Counted from the stretch's first letter, positions 10,834 through 21,592 are shown. The stretch is 64,000 bases of DNA from Bufo bufo (GCF_905171765.1 NC_053392.1:444072837-444136836); one strand, 5' to 3'. Notes: generated by a model not told the origin, from the letters alone. Made by a program: numbers and translations.

Positions 10834-11136
10834 GGGTCCATTCACAGGTCCGAAAGTGATTTGCGGATCCGCAAATGTGCGATCTGCAATTTGCGGACCG
10901 CACATCACAGACAATATAATAGTAAATGCCTTTTCTGGTCCGCAATTGCGGACAAGAATAGGACATGTTCTATTTTTTACAGGAACGGAATTGCGGATCC
11001 CGAAAAAACCCGAATGCGGATCCCAAAAATGCGGATGCGGATCCCAAAAATGCGGATTCGCATCCGTTCCATCCCCATTGAAAGTGAATGGGTCCGCAAA
11101 TTGCGGACGTGTGAATAGACACGTGTGAATAGAACC
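10834..11136. mobile_element. MITE with GGATCCGCA-type internal repeats
   Basis: About 300 bp inserted in the tandem array. Ends GGGTCCATTCACA and, on the complement of the other side, GGTTCTATTCACA. Internally rich in TGCGGATCC and TTGCGGAC motifs. No coding sequence. The flanks are runs of T, so the target duplication is ambiguous. Confidence 0.65.
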
Positions 11137-12775
11137 TTTGGTGTGTATTAGAGGCACAAAAAAGTATTTGCCATTGTGTGTTGAAGTGAGAAAATTACAG
11201 CCCTTTTTGGCGTATATTAGTGGCAAAAAAATATATATAATTTGCTGTTCTGCAGTGCAGTTATAAGTTCTAAAGCCTTTTGTGGCGTGTATAAGTGGAA
11301 AAAAATAAGGGCCCGTTTGCCATTCAGTGGTGCAGTTATATGTTCTAAAGCCCTTTTGGCGTGTATTAGTGGCAAAAAATATATATTATTTGCCGTTCAA
11401 CGGTTCAGTTATATGTTCTAAAGCCCTTTATGGCGTGGATTAGTGGCAAAAAATATATATTTGCCATTCAGTGGTGCAGTTATATGTTCTAAAGCCCTTT
11501 TTGGCATGTATTAGTGGGAAAAAATATATATATTTGCTTTTCAGAGTTGCAGTTATATGTTCTAAAGTCCTTTTTGGTGTGTATTGGTGGCAAAAAATAT
11601 ATATATATTATTTGCCATTTGCGGTGCAGTTATATGTCCTAAAGCCTTTTGTGGCGTGTATAAGTTGAAAAAGTAAGGGCCTATTTGCAGTTCAGCGGTG
11701 CAGTTTTATGTTCTAAAGCCTTTTGTGGAGTGTATAAGTGGCTTTCAGCGGTGCACTTATCTGTTCTAAAGCTCTTTTTGGCACGGTTTAGTGGCACAAA
11801 AAAAGTATTTGCCGGTGTGTGGTAAAGTCTGAAAATTACAGCCCTTTTTGACGTGTATTAGTGGAAAAAATATATAAATTATTTGCCGTTCAGCAGTGCA
11901 GTTATATGTTCTAACGCCTTTTGTTGAGTGTATAAGTGGAAAAAAATAAGGGCCTATTTTCCGTTTAGTGGTGCAGTTATATGTTCTAAATCACTTTTGG
12001 CGTGTATTAGTGGCAAAAATTACATATTTGCCGTTCAGCGGTGCAGTTATATGTTCTAAAGCCCTTTATGGCATGTATTAGTGGCCAAAAATATATATTT
12101 GCCGTTCAGTGGTGCAGTTATATGTTCTAAAGCCCTTTTTGGCATGTATTAGTGGGAAAAATATATATATTTGCTTTTCAGAGATGCAGTTATATGTTCT
12201 TAAGCGCTGTTTGGTGTGTATTGGTGGCAACAAAATATATATTATTTCCCGTTCTGCGGTGCAGTTATATGTTCTAAAGCCTTTTGTGGCGTGTATAAGT
12301 TAAAAAAGTAAGGGCCTATTTGCCGTTGTGTATTAAAGTGAGAAAATTACAGCCCTTTTTGGGTTGTATTAGTGGCAAAAAAATATATATTATTTGCCAT
12401 TCAATGGTGCAGTTATATGTTCTAAAGCACTTTATGGCGTGTATTAGTGGCAAAAAATATATATTTGCCGTTCAGTGGTGCAGTTATATGTTCTAAAGCC
12501 CTTCTTGGCGTGTATTATTGGCAAAAAATATATATTTGCCGTTCAGCGGTGCAGTTATAGGTTCTAAGGCCCTTTTGGCGTGTATTAGTGGTAAAAAATA
12601 TATATTTGCTATTCAGTGGTGCATTTTTATGTTCTAAAGTCATTTTTAGCACGTATTAGTTGGAAAAAATTATATTTTCTTTTCAGAGGTGCAGTTATAT
12701 GTTCAAAAGCCCTTTTTGGTGTATTGGTGGCAAAAACATATTTATTATTTGCCGTTCTGCGGTGAGTCACACCAC

Positions 12776-12907
12776 ACAAAAACAAAAGTTTTAGATTTTA
12801 GAAAAACGGACTTTTCTAATATTAGATTAGTGGTATACGAGTCCCTATCAGATTGGAACAGTTTCAATGGAATCCAGGATAAATGGGACTACTTAACCAC
12901 CTCCTGA
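12776..12907 (+). pseudogene. LINE endonuclease-RT linker fragment (CR1/L2-like)
   Basis: A short in-frame stretch reads KVLDFRKTDFSNIRLVVYES...WNSFNGIQDKW. This resembles the region after the endonuclease in CR1/L2-type LINE ORF2 proteins (V-L-D-F-R-K-A-D-F ... A-L-E-G-x-G-x-Q-E-S-W). It is only about 40 codons long, with array sequence on its left and a MITE on its right. The assignment is by recall of the family pattern only. Confidence 0.5.
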
Positions 12908-13121
12908 CCGCCTAACGCAGGATTGCGTCCGGCGGGCGGCCGGGTTATTCCTCCTGGACGCATCGGCGCGTCCTCTCGCGAGACGCGAGATGTCCTGTGA
13001 ATGCGTGCACACAGGAGCGCGCGTTCACAGGATCGGGAGGTAAACGAGTGGATCTACAGCCTGCCAGCGGCGATCATTCGCTGGCAGGCTGTAGATGCGA
13101 TTTTTTTTAACCCCAAAAAGG
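12895..13121. mobile_element. MITE fragment starting TTAACCACCTCC, with hairpin
   Basis: GC-rich fragment, unlike its AT-rich neighbours. It contains a perfect 16-bp hairpin: CTACAGCCTGCCAGCG at 13054-13069 pairs with 13079-13094 around a 9-base loop. The right part is cut by the Tc1 insertion at 13124. Confidence 0.55.
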
Positions 13122-13123
13122 TA

Positions 13124-14062
13124 CAGTACAGACCAAAAGTTTGGACACACCTTCTCATTCAAAGAGTTTTCTTTATTTTCATGACTATGAAGGCATCAAA
13201 ACTATGAATTAACACATGTGGAATTATATACATAACAAACAAGTGTGAAACAACTGAAAATATGTCATATTCTAGGTTCTTCAAAGTAGCCACCTTTTGC
13301 TTTGATTACTGCTTTGCACACTCTTGGCATTCTCTTGATGAGCTTCAAGAGGTAGTCTCCTGAAATGGTCTTCCAACAGCCTTGAAGGAGTTCCCAGAGA
13401 TGCTTAGCACTTGTTGGCCCTTTTGCCTTCACTCTGCGGTCCAGCTCACCCCAAACCATCTCGATTGGGTTCAGGTCCGGTGACTGTGGAGGCCAGGTCA
13501 TCTGGCGCAGCACCCCATCACTCTCCTTCATGGTCAAATAGCCCTTACTTTCAAAGTTTTCCCAATTTTTCGGCTGACTGACTGACCTTCATTTCTTAAA
13601 GTAATGATGGCCACTTGTTTTTCTTTACTTAGCTGCTTTTTTCTTGCCATAATACAAATTCTAGCAATCTAGTCAGTAGGACTATCAGCTGTGTATCCAC
13701 CTGAATTCTCCTCAACGCCACTGATGGTCCCAACCCCATTTATAAGGCAAGAAATCCCACCTATTAAACCTGACAGGGCAAACCTGTGAAGTGAAAACAA
13801 TTTCAGGGGACTACCTCTTGAAGCTCATCAAGAGAATGCCAAGAGTGTGCAAAGCAGTAATCCAAGCAAAAGGTGGCTACTTTGAAGAACCTAGAATATG
13901 ACATATTTTCAGTTGTTTCACACTTGTTTGTTATGTATATAATTCCACATGTGTTAATTCATAGTTTTGATGCCTTCAGTGTGAATCTACAATTTTCATA
14001 GTCATGAAAATAAAGAAAACTTTTTGAATGAGAAGGTGTGTCCAAACTTTTGGTCTGTACAG
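13124..14062 (-). mobile_element. Internally rearranged Tc1-like element with long inverted arms
   Basis: Flanked by TA (13122-13123 and 14063-14064). The termini read CAGTACAGACCAAAAG on the left and CTGTACAGACCAAAAG on the complement of the right. The outer ~260 bp on each side are inverted copies of one another and both contain the 3' end of the transposase gene (CTCATCAAGAGAATGCCAAG on the + strand at about 13823). It is a palindrome-like deletion derivative. Confidence 0.85.
13265..13537 (-). pseudogene. Tc1-like transposase, C-terminal remnant
   Basis: About 90 codons with WPPQSPDLNPIEMVWGELDRR (the region around the catalytic glutamate) followed by the typical C-terminus ending K-A-K-G-G-Y-F-E-E-P. 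The N-terminal DNA-binding part and both catalytic aspartates are missing. The product could not be active, and the element would depend on a full-length relative. Confidence 0.9.
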
Positions 14063-14064
14063 TA

Positions 14065-14805
14065 TATTGGTGTTTGACCGTGACGCGGTTGCCGTGCAGA
14101 CTCGTTGCTTGTGGCAACGTGTAGTTTGTGGTTTGCATGTGCACTTTCCCTTTAAGTTGTATCTCCCTGCTGTGTGGTGTGTGTGGGGTTAATATCCTGA
14201 CTTGGTTAGATCAGGGTGTGGTCTCTTCTAGCTATTTTGCCTTTGCTTGTAGCTTGGAGTTTAGTTGTGCTCTAGCCTTGCTGTGGGCTGGAAGCTATGC
14301 TCCATTCTGTGGCTATTCCATCTGCCCAGTCTTTGAGGGCCACCTTGCTGGACATTGAGTTCTTTGCCTATGTCTACCCTTCCCCATTGTTGTTATGTTT
14401 GGTGCTGCACTTATGGGTTGATGTTTGTCTAGTTGTTTGTTCCATCAACTTATGGGTTGATGTTTGTTTGTGTGGTTTGTCTATGGTGTGGTTGATCCCG
14501 CATAGTTGCTAGACATGTCCTGTTTGTTGTACCTCCGGAAGGGGGTCCCTCGGGTTCCCCCGGAGGGGGAACTACAAGACAGCAAGCTGTGGCTTCCGGT
14601 AATTGATCTTGTCGTTCTGTTGTCTGTGGTCATCTGGCCACAGGATACTTACCTGACATTCAGTTGTTGCTTGCTGTCTCCTCCTTGTTACTAGGCCTGT
14701 GGGAGATTCCAGTTTATCCGTGTTGTGAATGAATCGGCGGGTCTCTTATCCCTGACTTCCATATTGCAGGGACCGGTAGGGTCAGTAGGGCCCAGGTTCG
14801 AGAGT
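14065..14805 (+). mobile_element. LTR-like fragment
   Basis: Begins near GACCGTGACGCGGTTGCC. Shares the CCCTTTAAGTTGT box and the order of G/T-rich blocks with the LTR at 28944-29845. No coding sequence. It lies between two Tc1 remnants, and its boundaries are approximate. Confidence 0.4.
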
Positions 14806-14920
14806 ATGAGTCTCTCAGAGTGGTATTTCACCTACAATGGGAATTTTAGACCCCTCCATGATTTCTAAGTGGGAGAACTTGCAAAATTGCAGGGTGTTCA
14901 AAAACTTCTGTTCCTCACTG
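14806..14920. mobile_element. Tc1-like terminal remnant
   Basis: Ends ...CTTCTGTTCCTCACTG followed by TA at 14921-14922, where array sequence resumes. The rest matches the sub-terminal region of a Tc1 family known from fish and frogs. Only about 115 bp remain. Confidence 0.6.
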
Positions 14921-14922
14921 TA

Positions 14923-15125
14923 TATGTTCTAAAGCCCTTTTTGGCATGTATTAGTAGCACAAAAATATATATTTGCTGTTCAGCGGTGCAGTTATATGTT
15001 CTAAAGCCCTTTTTGGCATGTATTAGTGGTAAAAAAGTATATATTATTTGCCCTTCAGCGGTGCAGTTATATGTTCTAAAGCCTTTTGTGGTGTGTTTAA
15101 GTGGAAAAAAGTAAGGGCCTGTTTG
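14923..15125 (+). repeat. Tandem array of the hAT leader, second segment
   Basis: Three more units of the array at 8940-12772, up to the gypsy insertion. Confidence 0.9.
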
Positions 15126-15147
15126 TGTCACGACTGTGACTGATCCA

Positions 15148-17505
15148 GATTTGTTGTGATATATCTTGATGACATCCTGGTCTATTCCCCGGATCTGGAT
15201 ACACATAAGATCCATGTGAGACAAGTGCTGCAGATATTAAGGGCCAACAAATTGTTTGCTAAGTTAGAAAAATGTGTGTTCGCCGTAAAAGAACTGCCAT
15301 TTCTGGGGTATGTGTTGTCAGATTCAGGTTTCCGCATGGATCCAGAGAAAGTCCGGGCGATTATAGACTGGGATCTGCCTGAGAACCTGAAGGCATTGCA
15401 ACGCTTCCTGGGGTTTGCTAATTTTTATAGAAAGTTTATAAAGAACTATTCCTTGGTGGTCAAACCACTGACGGACATGACCCGAAAGGGATCCGATTTT
15501 TCCAAATGGTCACATGCAGCCAAAACTGCCTTTGCATCTCTGAAGGAGAGATTCACCTCTGCCCCTATTCTCGTACAGCCAGATGTCTCGCTTCCTTTTA
15601 TTGTAGAGGTTGACGCATCAGAGGTGGGGGTGGGAGCGGTACTATCTCAGGGCCCGTCCCCTGGTGAATGGCGTCCGTGTGCTTTCTTTTCGAAGAAATT
15701 GTCTACTGCAGAAAGGAACTATGATATTGGCAACAGGGAACTTTTGGCTATTAAGTTGGCTTTTGAGGAGTGGCGTCATTTTTTGGAGGGGGCGGTTCAT
15801 CCCGTCACGGTGATTACTGATCACAAAAACTTATTATATCTGGAGTCTGCTAAACGTCTCACCCCTAGACAGGCTCGGTGGTCGTTATTTTTTACTAGGT
15901 TTAATTTTGTAATAACCTATCGCCCGGGGCAAAAAATACTAAGGCGGATGCATTGTCTCGAAGTTTTCCTGGAGGGGGTGATGTTGAGGTACCAGAGCCC
16001 ATTTTGCAAAAGGGGGTGGTGGTCTCTGCATTACACTCAGGTTTGGAGGGGAGGGTGTTGGAAGCTCAGGGGGACGCCCCGGCCTCCTGCCCCTCGGGTA
16101 AACTGTTTGTGCCAGAAAATATACGACTGGAGATACTAAAAGAACACCATAACTCCACACTGGCAGGACACCCAGGTAGTAGGGCAACCTCTGAGTTAGT
16201 GTCTCGTCGGTTCTGGTGGCCTAAATGGCGCCAGGAGGTGTTGAATTTTGTGTCTGCATGTGCTACCTGTGCTCGTTCTAAGGTAGATCATACTCGTCCG
16301 GCAGGGCGTCTTTTACCTCTGGCCATCCCCAACAGGCCTTGGACGCACCTGTCAATGGATTTCATTACGGATCTACCAGTATCAGCGGGGAAGACTGTTA
16401 TTCTTGTAGTTGTTGACAGATTCAGTAAAATGGTGCACTTTATTGCTCTTGCCGCATTGCCTAATGCTAACACACTAGCTCAGGTTTTTATTGACCACAT
16501 CGTGAAGCTTCACGGGGTCCCTTCCGATATTGTTTCGGATCGTGGTACCCAATTAGTTTCTAAATTTTGGAAAGCTTTTTGTTCTCGTTTAGGGGTTCAT
16601 CTGTCGTTTTCTTCATCTTTCCATCCACAGTCCAATGGTCAGACTGAACGTACCAATCAAAACCTAGAGACATATTTGAGATGCTTTGTTTCCGAAAATC
16701 AGGAGGAATGGTCATCTTATTTACCGTTAGCCGAGTTTGCCATTAATAATCGTCGTCAAGAATCCACCGATAAGTCACCATTTTTTGGTGCGTATGGTTT
16801 CCATCCTCAGTTTTGTACGTTTAGTGAGGGGGGCCGTCTGGGATTCCCGAGGAGGAACGATTTGCGTCTTCACTTTCTTCAGTGTGGCAGAGTGTGCAAA
16901 AAAGTTTGAAGAGAATTGATGGTAGATACAAACGTGCGGCTGATAGGAAGCGCTCTGAAGGTCCGGACCTTGGGGTGAATGACTTGGTGTGGTTGTCTAC
17001 CAGAAATATCAAGTTGAAGGTTCCCTCGTGGAAATTAGGTCCGAGATTTATTGGTCCTTATAGGGTAATTAAGATCATTAACCCGGTGGCTTTTCGTCTG
17101 GAGCTACCTCAGACTCTAAGGATCCATAATGTCTTCCACAGATCTCTGCTTAAGAGATATGTAGAACCTCCTGAACCATTGCCACTACAGCCTCCACCGG
17201 TGGTTGTTGATGGCAGTCTTGAGTTTCAGGTAGAAAAGATTGTTGATTCACGATATGTTCACCGCTCTCTTCAGTACCTGGTGCACTGGAAAGGTTATGG
17301 TTCCGAAGAGAGAATGTGGGTTCCAGCATCAGAGATAAAAGCGGACAGACTCATTCGGGCTTTTCATAGCTCCCATCCGGAGAGGCCTGGTCTTGAGGGT
17401 CCAGGGTCCCCTAGTAGAAAGGGGGGTACTGTCATGACTGTGACTGATCCAGACAGGTCTGGGAGGAGAAGGTCGCAGCGACTTGCTACTCGCGATAGCT
17501 TGTGA
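15148..17505 (+). pseudogene. gypsy Pol: RT (from YLDD), RNase H, integrase, chromodomain
   Basis: Three frames in series. The first (15148-~15945) starts at [11 protein letters not shown], the RT active site, then thumb/connection and RNase H ([23 protein letters not shown]). The second (~15945-16850) has the H-H-C-C integrase zinc motif and the catalytic core: SMDFITDLP, SDRGTQ, and the glutamate in NGQTERTNQNLE. The third (~16850-17505) has the integrase C-terminus and a chromodomain (VEKIVDSR...YLVHWKGYG...WVPASEI), hence a chromovirus. The first shift is a lost A in the run at about 15931-15936; the second is a single-base change near 16826-16838. The frame runs 75 bp into the 3' LTR. 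Normally one polyprotein; here not functional. Confidence 0.93.
17417..17429 (+). promoter_or_regulatory. Polypurine tract of the gypsy element
   Basis: AGAAAGGGGGGTAC immediately before the 3' LTR start TGTCATGACTG, the expected primer site for plus-strand synthesis. Confidence 0.75.
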
Positions 17506-18034
17506 GTTTGCTCCGTGGTTCAGGGTATGTCATCTGGGTTTTGCCTTGTGAACCTTTTTGTCCTGACTGGGAGTTTGTAGGCATCCTTCTCAGGTGAGTC
17601 CTGTCTGCCACTCCCAGCTACTATATTAGTTTCACTTTCACTTGCAGTCATTGCCAGATATAGTCCTTACTTCCAGTGCTACTCTGTGGACTGTGGACTG
17701 TCGTGTTTGGGATCGCCTTCTCTGCTCGTGACTGGATAAGTCTATCTCTGCTGTTGTTTGTTTGTTGCTGTCTTCCCCTGTTGTTTTCCTAGACGTGAGT
17801 GATGGTGACTAGCGCTCCCATCGGCCTTTCCCCAGTCCAGTCTAGTTAGGGCGACTGAGGGTTTAGGCATCCTGCTCGCCGCACGGGTTCACACCCCGTC
17901 TAGGGTATCAGGGCAGACAGATGCCAGCTTAGGGTTAGTCAGGGGTGGCCATTCTATTTCCCATCCGTAGATAAGGGTCCCCCTTCCCCTCCGTCTGGTG
18001 CGACACGACTGCTGCTGGGCTAGCGGTCGTGACA
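17430..18034 (+). repeat. gypsy 3' LTR
   Basis: 605 bp, TGTCATGACTG ... GGTCGTGACA. Its first ~24 bases are repeated, with one mismatch, at 15126-15149. It belongs to the broader TGTCACG...TGACA LTR style seen in the solo LTRs at 9251 and 31408. Confidence 0.85.
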
Positions 18035-18039
18035 GTTTG

Positions 18040-18160
18040 CCTTTCAGTGGTGCAGGTATATGTTCTAAAGCCTTCTTTGGCATGTATTAGTGGAAAAAAT
18101 GGCTTATTAGTCGTTGTGTGGTGAAGTGAGAAAATTACAGACTTTTTTGGGGTGTTTTAA
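18040..18160 (+). repeat. Last unit of the hAT leader array
   Basis: One degenerate unit (GTGCAGGTATATGTTCTAAAG) plus the GTGGTGAAGTGAGAAAATTA variant. It leads to the hAT start codon at 18195. Confidence 0.8.
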
Positions 18161-18194
18161 TATCCTTTCTATTTATTTATTTGATCTAACCATA

Positions 18195-18447
18195 TGTCAG
18201 ACAGAGAGGTTTCAGGCCCTGCACAGGGGAGTGGCAGAGGCCTAAATGTTTCTTGCACGGGCACAGGTTGCAGCAGAGTAAGTGGGCGTGGCAGCATGAG
18301 TCGCAGCGAGAAGCCTGAGCTTCCGGTGTCATCTAGCGGTCATGTCTTGACAAGCAACCCAGCGGATCTTGAATGGTTGACTTGGTCATCCACTTTGTCC
18401 CAAGTGACATCAGACACCCCCAGCCAAGAGTCGGTGGGTTCGTTACA
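18195..18447 (+). pseudogene. hAT copy 2: N-terminal coding part
   Basis: ATG at 18195 opens a serine/glycine-rich frame, MSDREVSGPAQGSGRG ... S-D-T-P-S-Q-E-S-V-G-S. The same type of frame starts copy 3 at 43312. The first 84 codons are open. Sequence related to the continuation in copy 3 (CACACTTAGTTGGCATG) reappears at 19411, so 18448-19410 is an insertion. The function of this N-terminal part is unknown; the rest of the element encodes a BED-finger hAT transposase. Confidence 0.7.
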
Positions 18448-19410
18448 ATAATCAGAATGCCTACTTTGGACCCAGGATTAATTCATGATACATGGTACAA
18501 TAACCCTATTAGGGCTAACTCATTCCTGTTTCTGGACTTTTTTCATTTTAAAACGTAACATTTATTATTTTTCTTAAGAGAGACAACCAAACAATGTTTT
18601 AACTAAAATAAAGTGGTCATGAGATGCAACTGTGTGGATAGTAATTACTGAAGATTCTCCACATATAATCAATAGGTGGAAAATCTCTATGGGATATTCA
18701 CTTCATATCCCTAAGTTACTGTGGAGTGAGAGTTAACATAAATTGGTATCAAAATATTGCTCACATCGAGCTGTTATGTTACTGTAGCTTGCCACTTGGC
18801 CACAATAACACTCTCTCTCTAAGTAAATATAGTTTGGGTCTATTATAGGATGTGTAACTTATTTTACTTAGGATAGCTATCCCTGATTTATAGTATTGAT
18901 ATCCCTATATATCCCTAATCCTTACAGGTGAAACTCGAAAAATTAGAATATCGTGCAAAAGTCCATTTATTTCAGTAATGCAAATTAAAAGGAATTGCAT
19001 CAATGCAGCTTAAAATTAGAATTTTGTGAAAAGGTTCAATATTCTAGGCTCAAAATGTCACACTCTAGTCAGCTAATTAATCCATATCCACTGAGCAAAG
19101 GATACCTCAAAATTGAGACTTTGGGGTTTCACAAGCTGTAAGCCATAATCATCCAAATTATAACAAAAAAAGGCTTGAAATATTTCGCTTTGCATGTAAT
19201 GAGTCTAAGTTGCATTACTGAAATAAATGAACTTTGCAGGATATTCAAATTTTTCGGGTTTCACCTGTATTTTCCCTGCCTATTTAGTGATCCAAACTTA
19301 TACACAACTATCGGAGTGCCTGCAGCACACTCCGTATTGCTACTGCATACAAAGCTGCAGCCACACATGATCTCTTTAGCTTAAAACCCTAATTGCAGCT
19401 CCCCTTGTTA
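18448..19410. mobile_element. AT-rich insertion in hAT copy 2
   Basis: Non-coding. Breaks the hAT coding and leader sequence relative to copy 3. It contains the MITE at 18925-19267. No catalytic motif was found and no target duplication was resolved. Confidence 0.5.
18925..19267. mobile_element. TA-flanked MITE, TIR CAGGTGAAACTCGAAAAATT
   Basis: 343 bp between TA dinucleotides (18923-18924, 19268-19269). The inverted repeats read CAGGTGAAACTCGAAAAATT and CAGGTGAAACCCGAAAAATT, and similarity extends to about 55 bp. No transposase frame. A Tc1/mariner-type MITE. Confidence 0.88.
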
Positions 19411-19901
19411 GACACAACCCTTAGTTGGCATGGCCCAGGAGAAGGCCCTGTGCCCTCACCTGTCCTCAACCTGCCTCTCTCCTTTTCTGTTCCCTCAGCC
19501 AGAGAAGAATTATATGCTGTGGGCTCAGCTCCACCATATAGCGAGGGCGAGCTACAAGAGGACAGTCAGCAGCTGCTAACCAGCCAAGATGTGGAGGAGA
19601 CATCTGCCGCTTCCTCTATGGGCAAGTCGCATGAGAGCTGGTGTTTCGAGCGGTCAGGCTCCTGACCCAGAGACTGCTGAGGAGGACATCAGTGACGTGC
19701 AGACTGTACTCGATGATCATGATGCAGCTGATTGCACTTGGGAGCCGGGTGAATTAGGGGCTTCATCATCATCGGGAGAAGAGGGTGGCAGCTTGCCCGT
19801 GAGGCAGCGGAGGAGCCAGCAAGTCGCTAGCGTGGCCAGGAGTCAGCAGGGTGGCTACTGATGGAAGTCGGGAGCCAAAACGTGCCCGGGGTAGACCACC
19901 C
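19411..19901 (+). pseudogene. hAT copy 2: acidic N-terminal region
   Basis: After a CTTTTCTGTTCCCTCAG splice-acceptor-like sequence (ends about 19499) the frame reads REELYAVGSAPPYSEGEL, then EDSQQLLTSQDVEETSAASS. The same segment is present in copies 1 and 3. A frame change near 19625 shifts to D-I-S-D-V-Q-T. It is interrupted at 19902 by an LTR element after ...CGTGCCCGGGGTAGAC. Confidence 0.75.
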
Positions 19902-20804
19902 TGTGGCGAAACCAACCTCACCATGGTGTTTTTGGGGGGGCTGTTTGCCAGCCTCCTGCCCCAGGATTATGGCCCATACTAACTTTGAAGGAGAAGACAG
20001 ACCGGCCGCACAGCTTAAATCTGTGGAACTGTTTTGGGCAGGAAAGCCATGCTTGCGGCCGGCCAAATGTGACTTCCATGGAATTCGGGAACCCCTGCTC
20101 GGATCTGTGTGATTTTTGTATATGTTGTTCACCCAGATCAGAGATATCCATGGATGTATACATTATGGGGATGTGTGGGGTTTTGAGGTGTTTTCTGTGT
20201 GTTGGGAAAAATGTGTGTTTTCTGTCTGGTAGTGATTAAGTTAGCCCATTACGTTTGGTAATTGTATTTTGTGGATTGCGTCTCAGACAATGCTCATTGT
20301 ATTTTGTTTATTGCGTTACAGACAGAGGGAAGGGGATTTTGTGTACAATTGCTGGGAAGGTTTGAATACTGTAAATGCATGTGATTGGCTGTTTTTACAA
20401 AACCCTGTGGGTGGTAACCTTGTTGGAAGATGTGTATAAATCAATGCTTGTGTGTTCAAATAAAGAGAGTTCCTGCTTTGCCCCTTTATGAAGTCTTGGC
20501 TCATGTTTGGGGAATGGGATAACTACACTCTTGGGGATTGCTATATCACAATACTCCCCTGAGTATAAGCTCTTGTAAGAGCTTGTTCATGGTTCCTGCT
20601 CTCTGCATTTAGGAGAGGTTCACCCACTGGAGCCTTGTCGTAGGTCCAGGGTGGGTAGGAGACGGCGAGACATCCACCAAGCTTCGGCAGTTCGTGGGGT
20701 CTGCAGTGCTGACGGTGTCAAGTGGAGTGCTTGGAGTCCTCTGGAGGCACTAGGAGCATCTATCAACGGAGGTACCCGGTCGGGGTGCTAGGCGTTCCGT
20801 TACA

Positions 20805-20825
20805 TTGGTGGCAAGCAGTGGGATG
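20805..20825 (+). promoter_or_regulatory. Primer binding site, tRNA-Leu-like
   Basis: TTGGTGGCAAGCAGTGGGAT directly after the LTR, identical to 35211 onward. It resembles the complement of the 3' end of vertebrate tRNA-Leu (...CCCACCGCTGCCACCA), with one extra A. Confidence 0.55.
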
Positions 20826-20925
20826 GCGTCCTAGTGTGAGGAGAAGCAGCTCGGAGACACCGTTCGTGGATTTACAAAATTGAGGGCAACGCTAGTATCC
20901 GTACAGCGCCCCTGGCTACAGCAAT

Positions 20926-21592
20926 ATGGATGCCGTTGGTTCCTGCACAGCATTCCATGAGGAAGATCACCCGGATTACAGGGATGGCGAGCGGAAAGGC
21001 GTATGGCACCAGGCCCTGGAGGACGTGCAGCGTCGGAGGGGTGAGAGTCTTCGCAGTGAGGAGCAGAGATTACGAATGCAATTGGCGCTGCGACTACCTC
21101 TACTGGGAGAGCAACCATTGACGGAGTGGGTGTCAGAGCTTGAGACACTGGTATGGCAGGAAACCTGGCTGGATGACGCTTACCAAGCACTATGGTGGGA
21201 CACAGTACGACAGTCTCCATGGATGGAGGAGTACGCCAAGCCCGAAGGTGAGGAATATAATTGCCCTGGGTTATTGTGGGAGTCTTTTGAAGACATTGAA
21301 TTTGGGAGCACAGAAGAATCTAGATTTTGGGACATTACTGACTACAGGGGGGACTTGCCCAATTGGCCTACAACTAGTGGGGTGAGGGCAGATCTGACCT
21401 TTCTGGTCCAAAGGGAGTGGGAGCAAGATTATCAACAGTTGTTTCGCTCCATTCAAGCCCAGCGCAAGATACAAGACAGTTGGATACCAGGCCCAGACCT
21501 GCAGCCCTACCCTTGGCAAGTCACAGCTGAGGTATCCCCTAGTTCCTCACCAATTGTGGAGGTAGGGGACTTCATTGACTGGTACTGGGAGG
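20926..21592 (+). pseudogene. gag-like frame of LTR element copy 1
   Basis: ATG at 20926, about 222 codons of element-specific sequence, rich in W, E and Q (for example L-P-L-L-G-E-Q-P-L-T-E-W and F-I-D-W-Y-W-E-E-L). The open frame continues by chance through the Tc1 scar into the LTR to 21699. No zinc knuckle, protease or RT motif is visible. The C-terminal motif I-D-W-Y-W-E-E is like I-D-W-S-C-E-E and T-D-W-S-W-E-D in the intact relative at 35524-36825. The function is unknown. Gag is inferred from its place after the primer binding site. Confidence 0.55.

Larger units (their letters stand above)
8940..12772 (+). repeat. Tandem array of ~75-bp units in the hAT leader
   Basis: Each unit has the core GTGCAGTTATATGTTCTAAAG, then CCCTTTTTGGCGTGTATTAG, then TGGCAAAAAATATATA and TTTGCCGTTCAGCG. 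Typical spacing is 72-78 bp. About 35 cores can be recognised here, plus four more at 14923-15125 and 18040-18160. Some units carry a longer variant with GTGGTGAAGTGAGAAAATTA. It is interrupted by a solo LTR (9251-9824) and a MITE (10834-11136). The many short open frames here are periodic artefacts. Confidence 0.92.
15126..18034 (+). mobile_element. 5'-deleted Ty3/gypsy chromovirus with target duplication GTTTG
   Basis: Flanked by GTTTG at 15121-15125 and 18035-18039 inside the tandem array. The left end keeps only the first ~24 bases of the LTR (starting TGTCACGACTGTGACTGATC) and then jumps directly into the RT active-site region. The 3' LTR is complete. The 5' LTR remainder, gag, protease and the N-terminal RT are deleted. 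Confidence 0.92.

Noticed and set aside
9057..12303. Many short frames reading Q-L-Y-V-L-K-P-F-L-A-C-I-S-G-K
   Set aside because: They are the periodic translation of the 75-bp tandem unit, not a repeat protein; frames end within two or three units.
8940..12772. A CRISPR-like array
   Set aside because: Units are contiguous variants of one 75-bp sequence without unique spacers, and the context is a vertebrate transposon.
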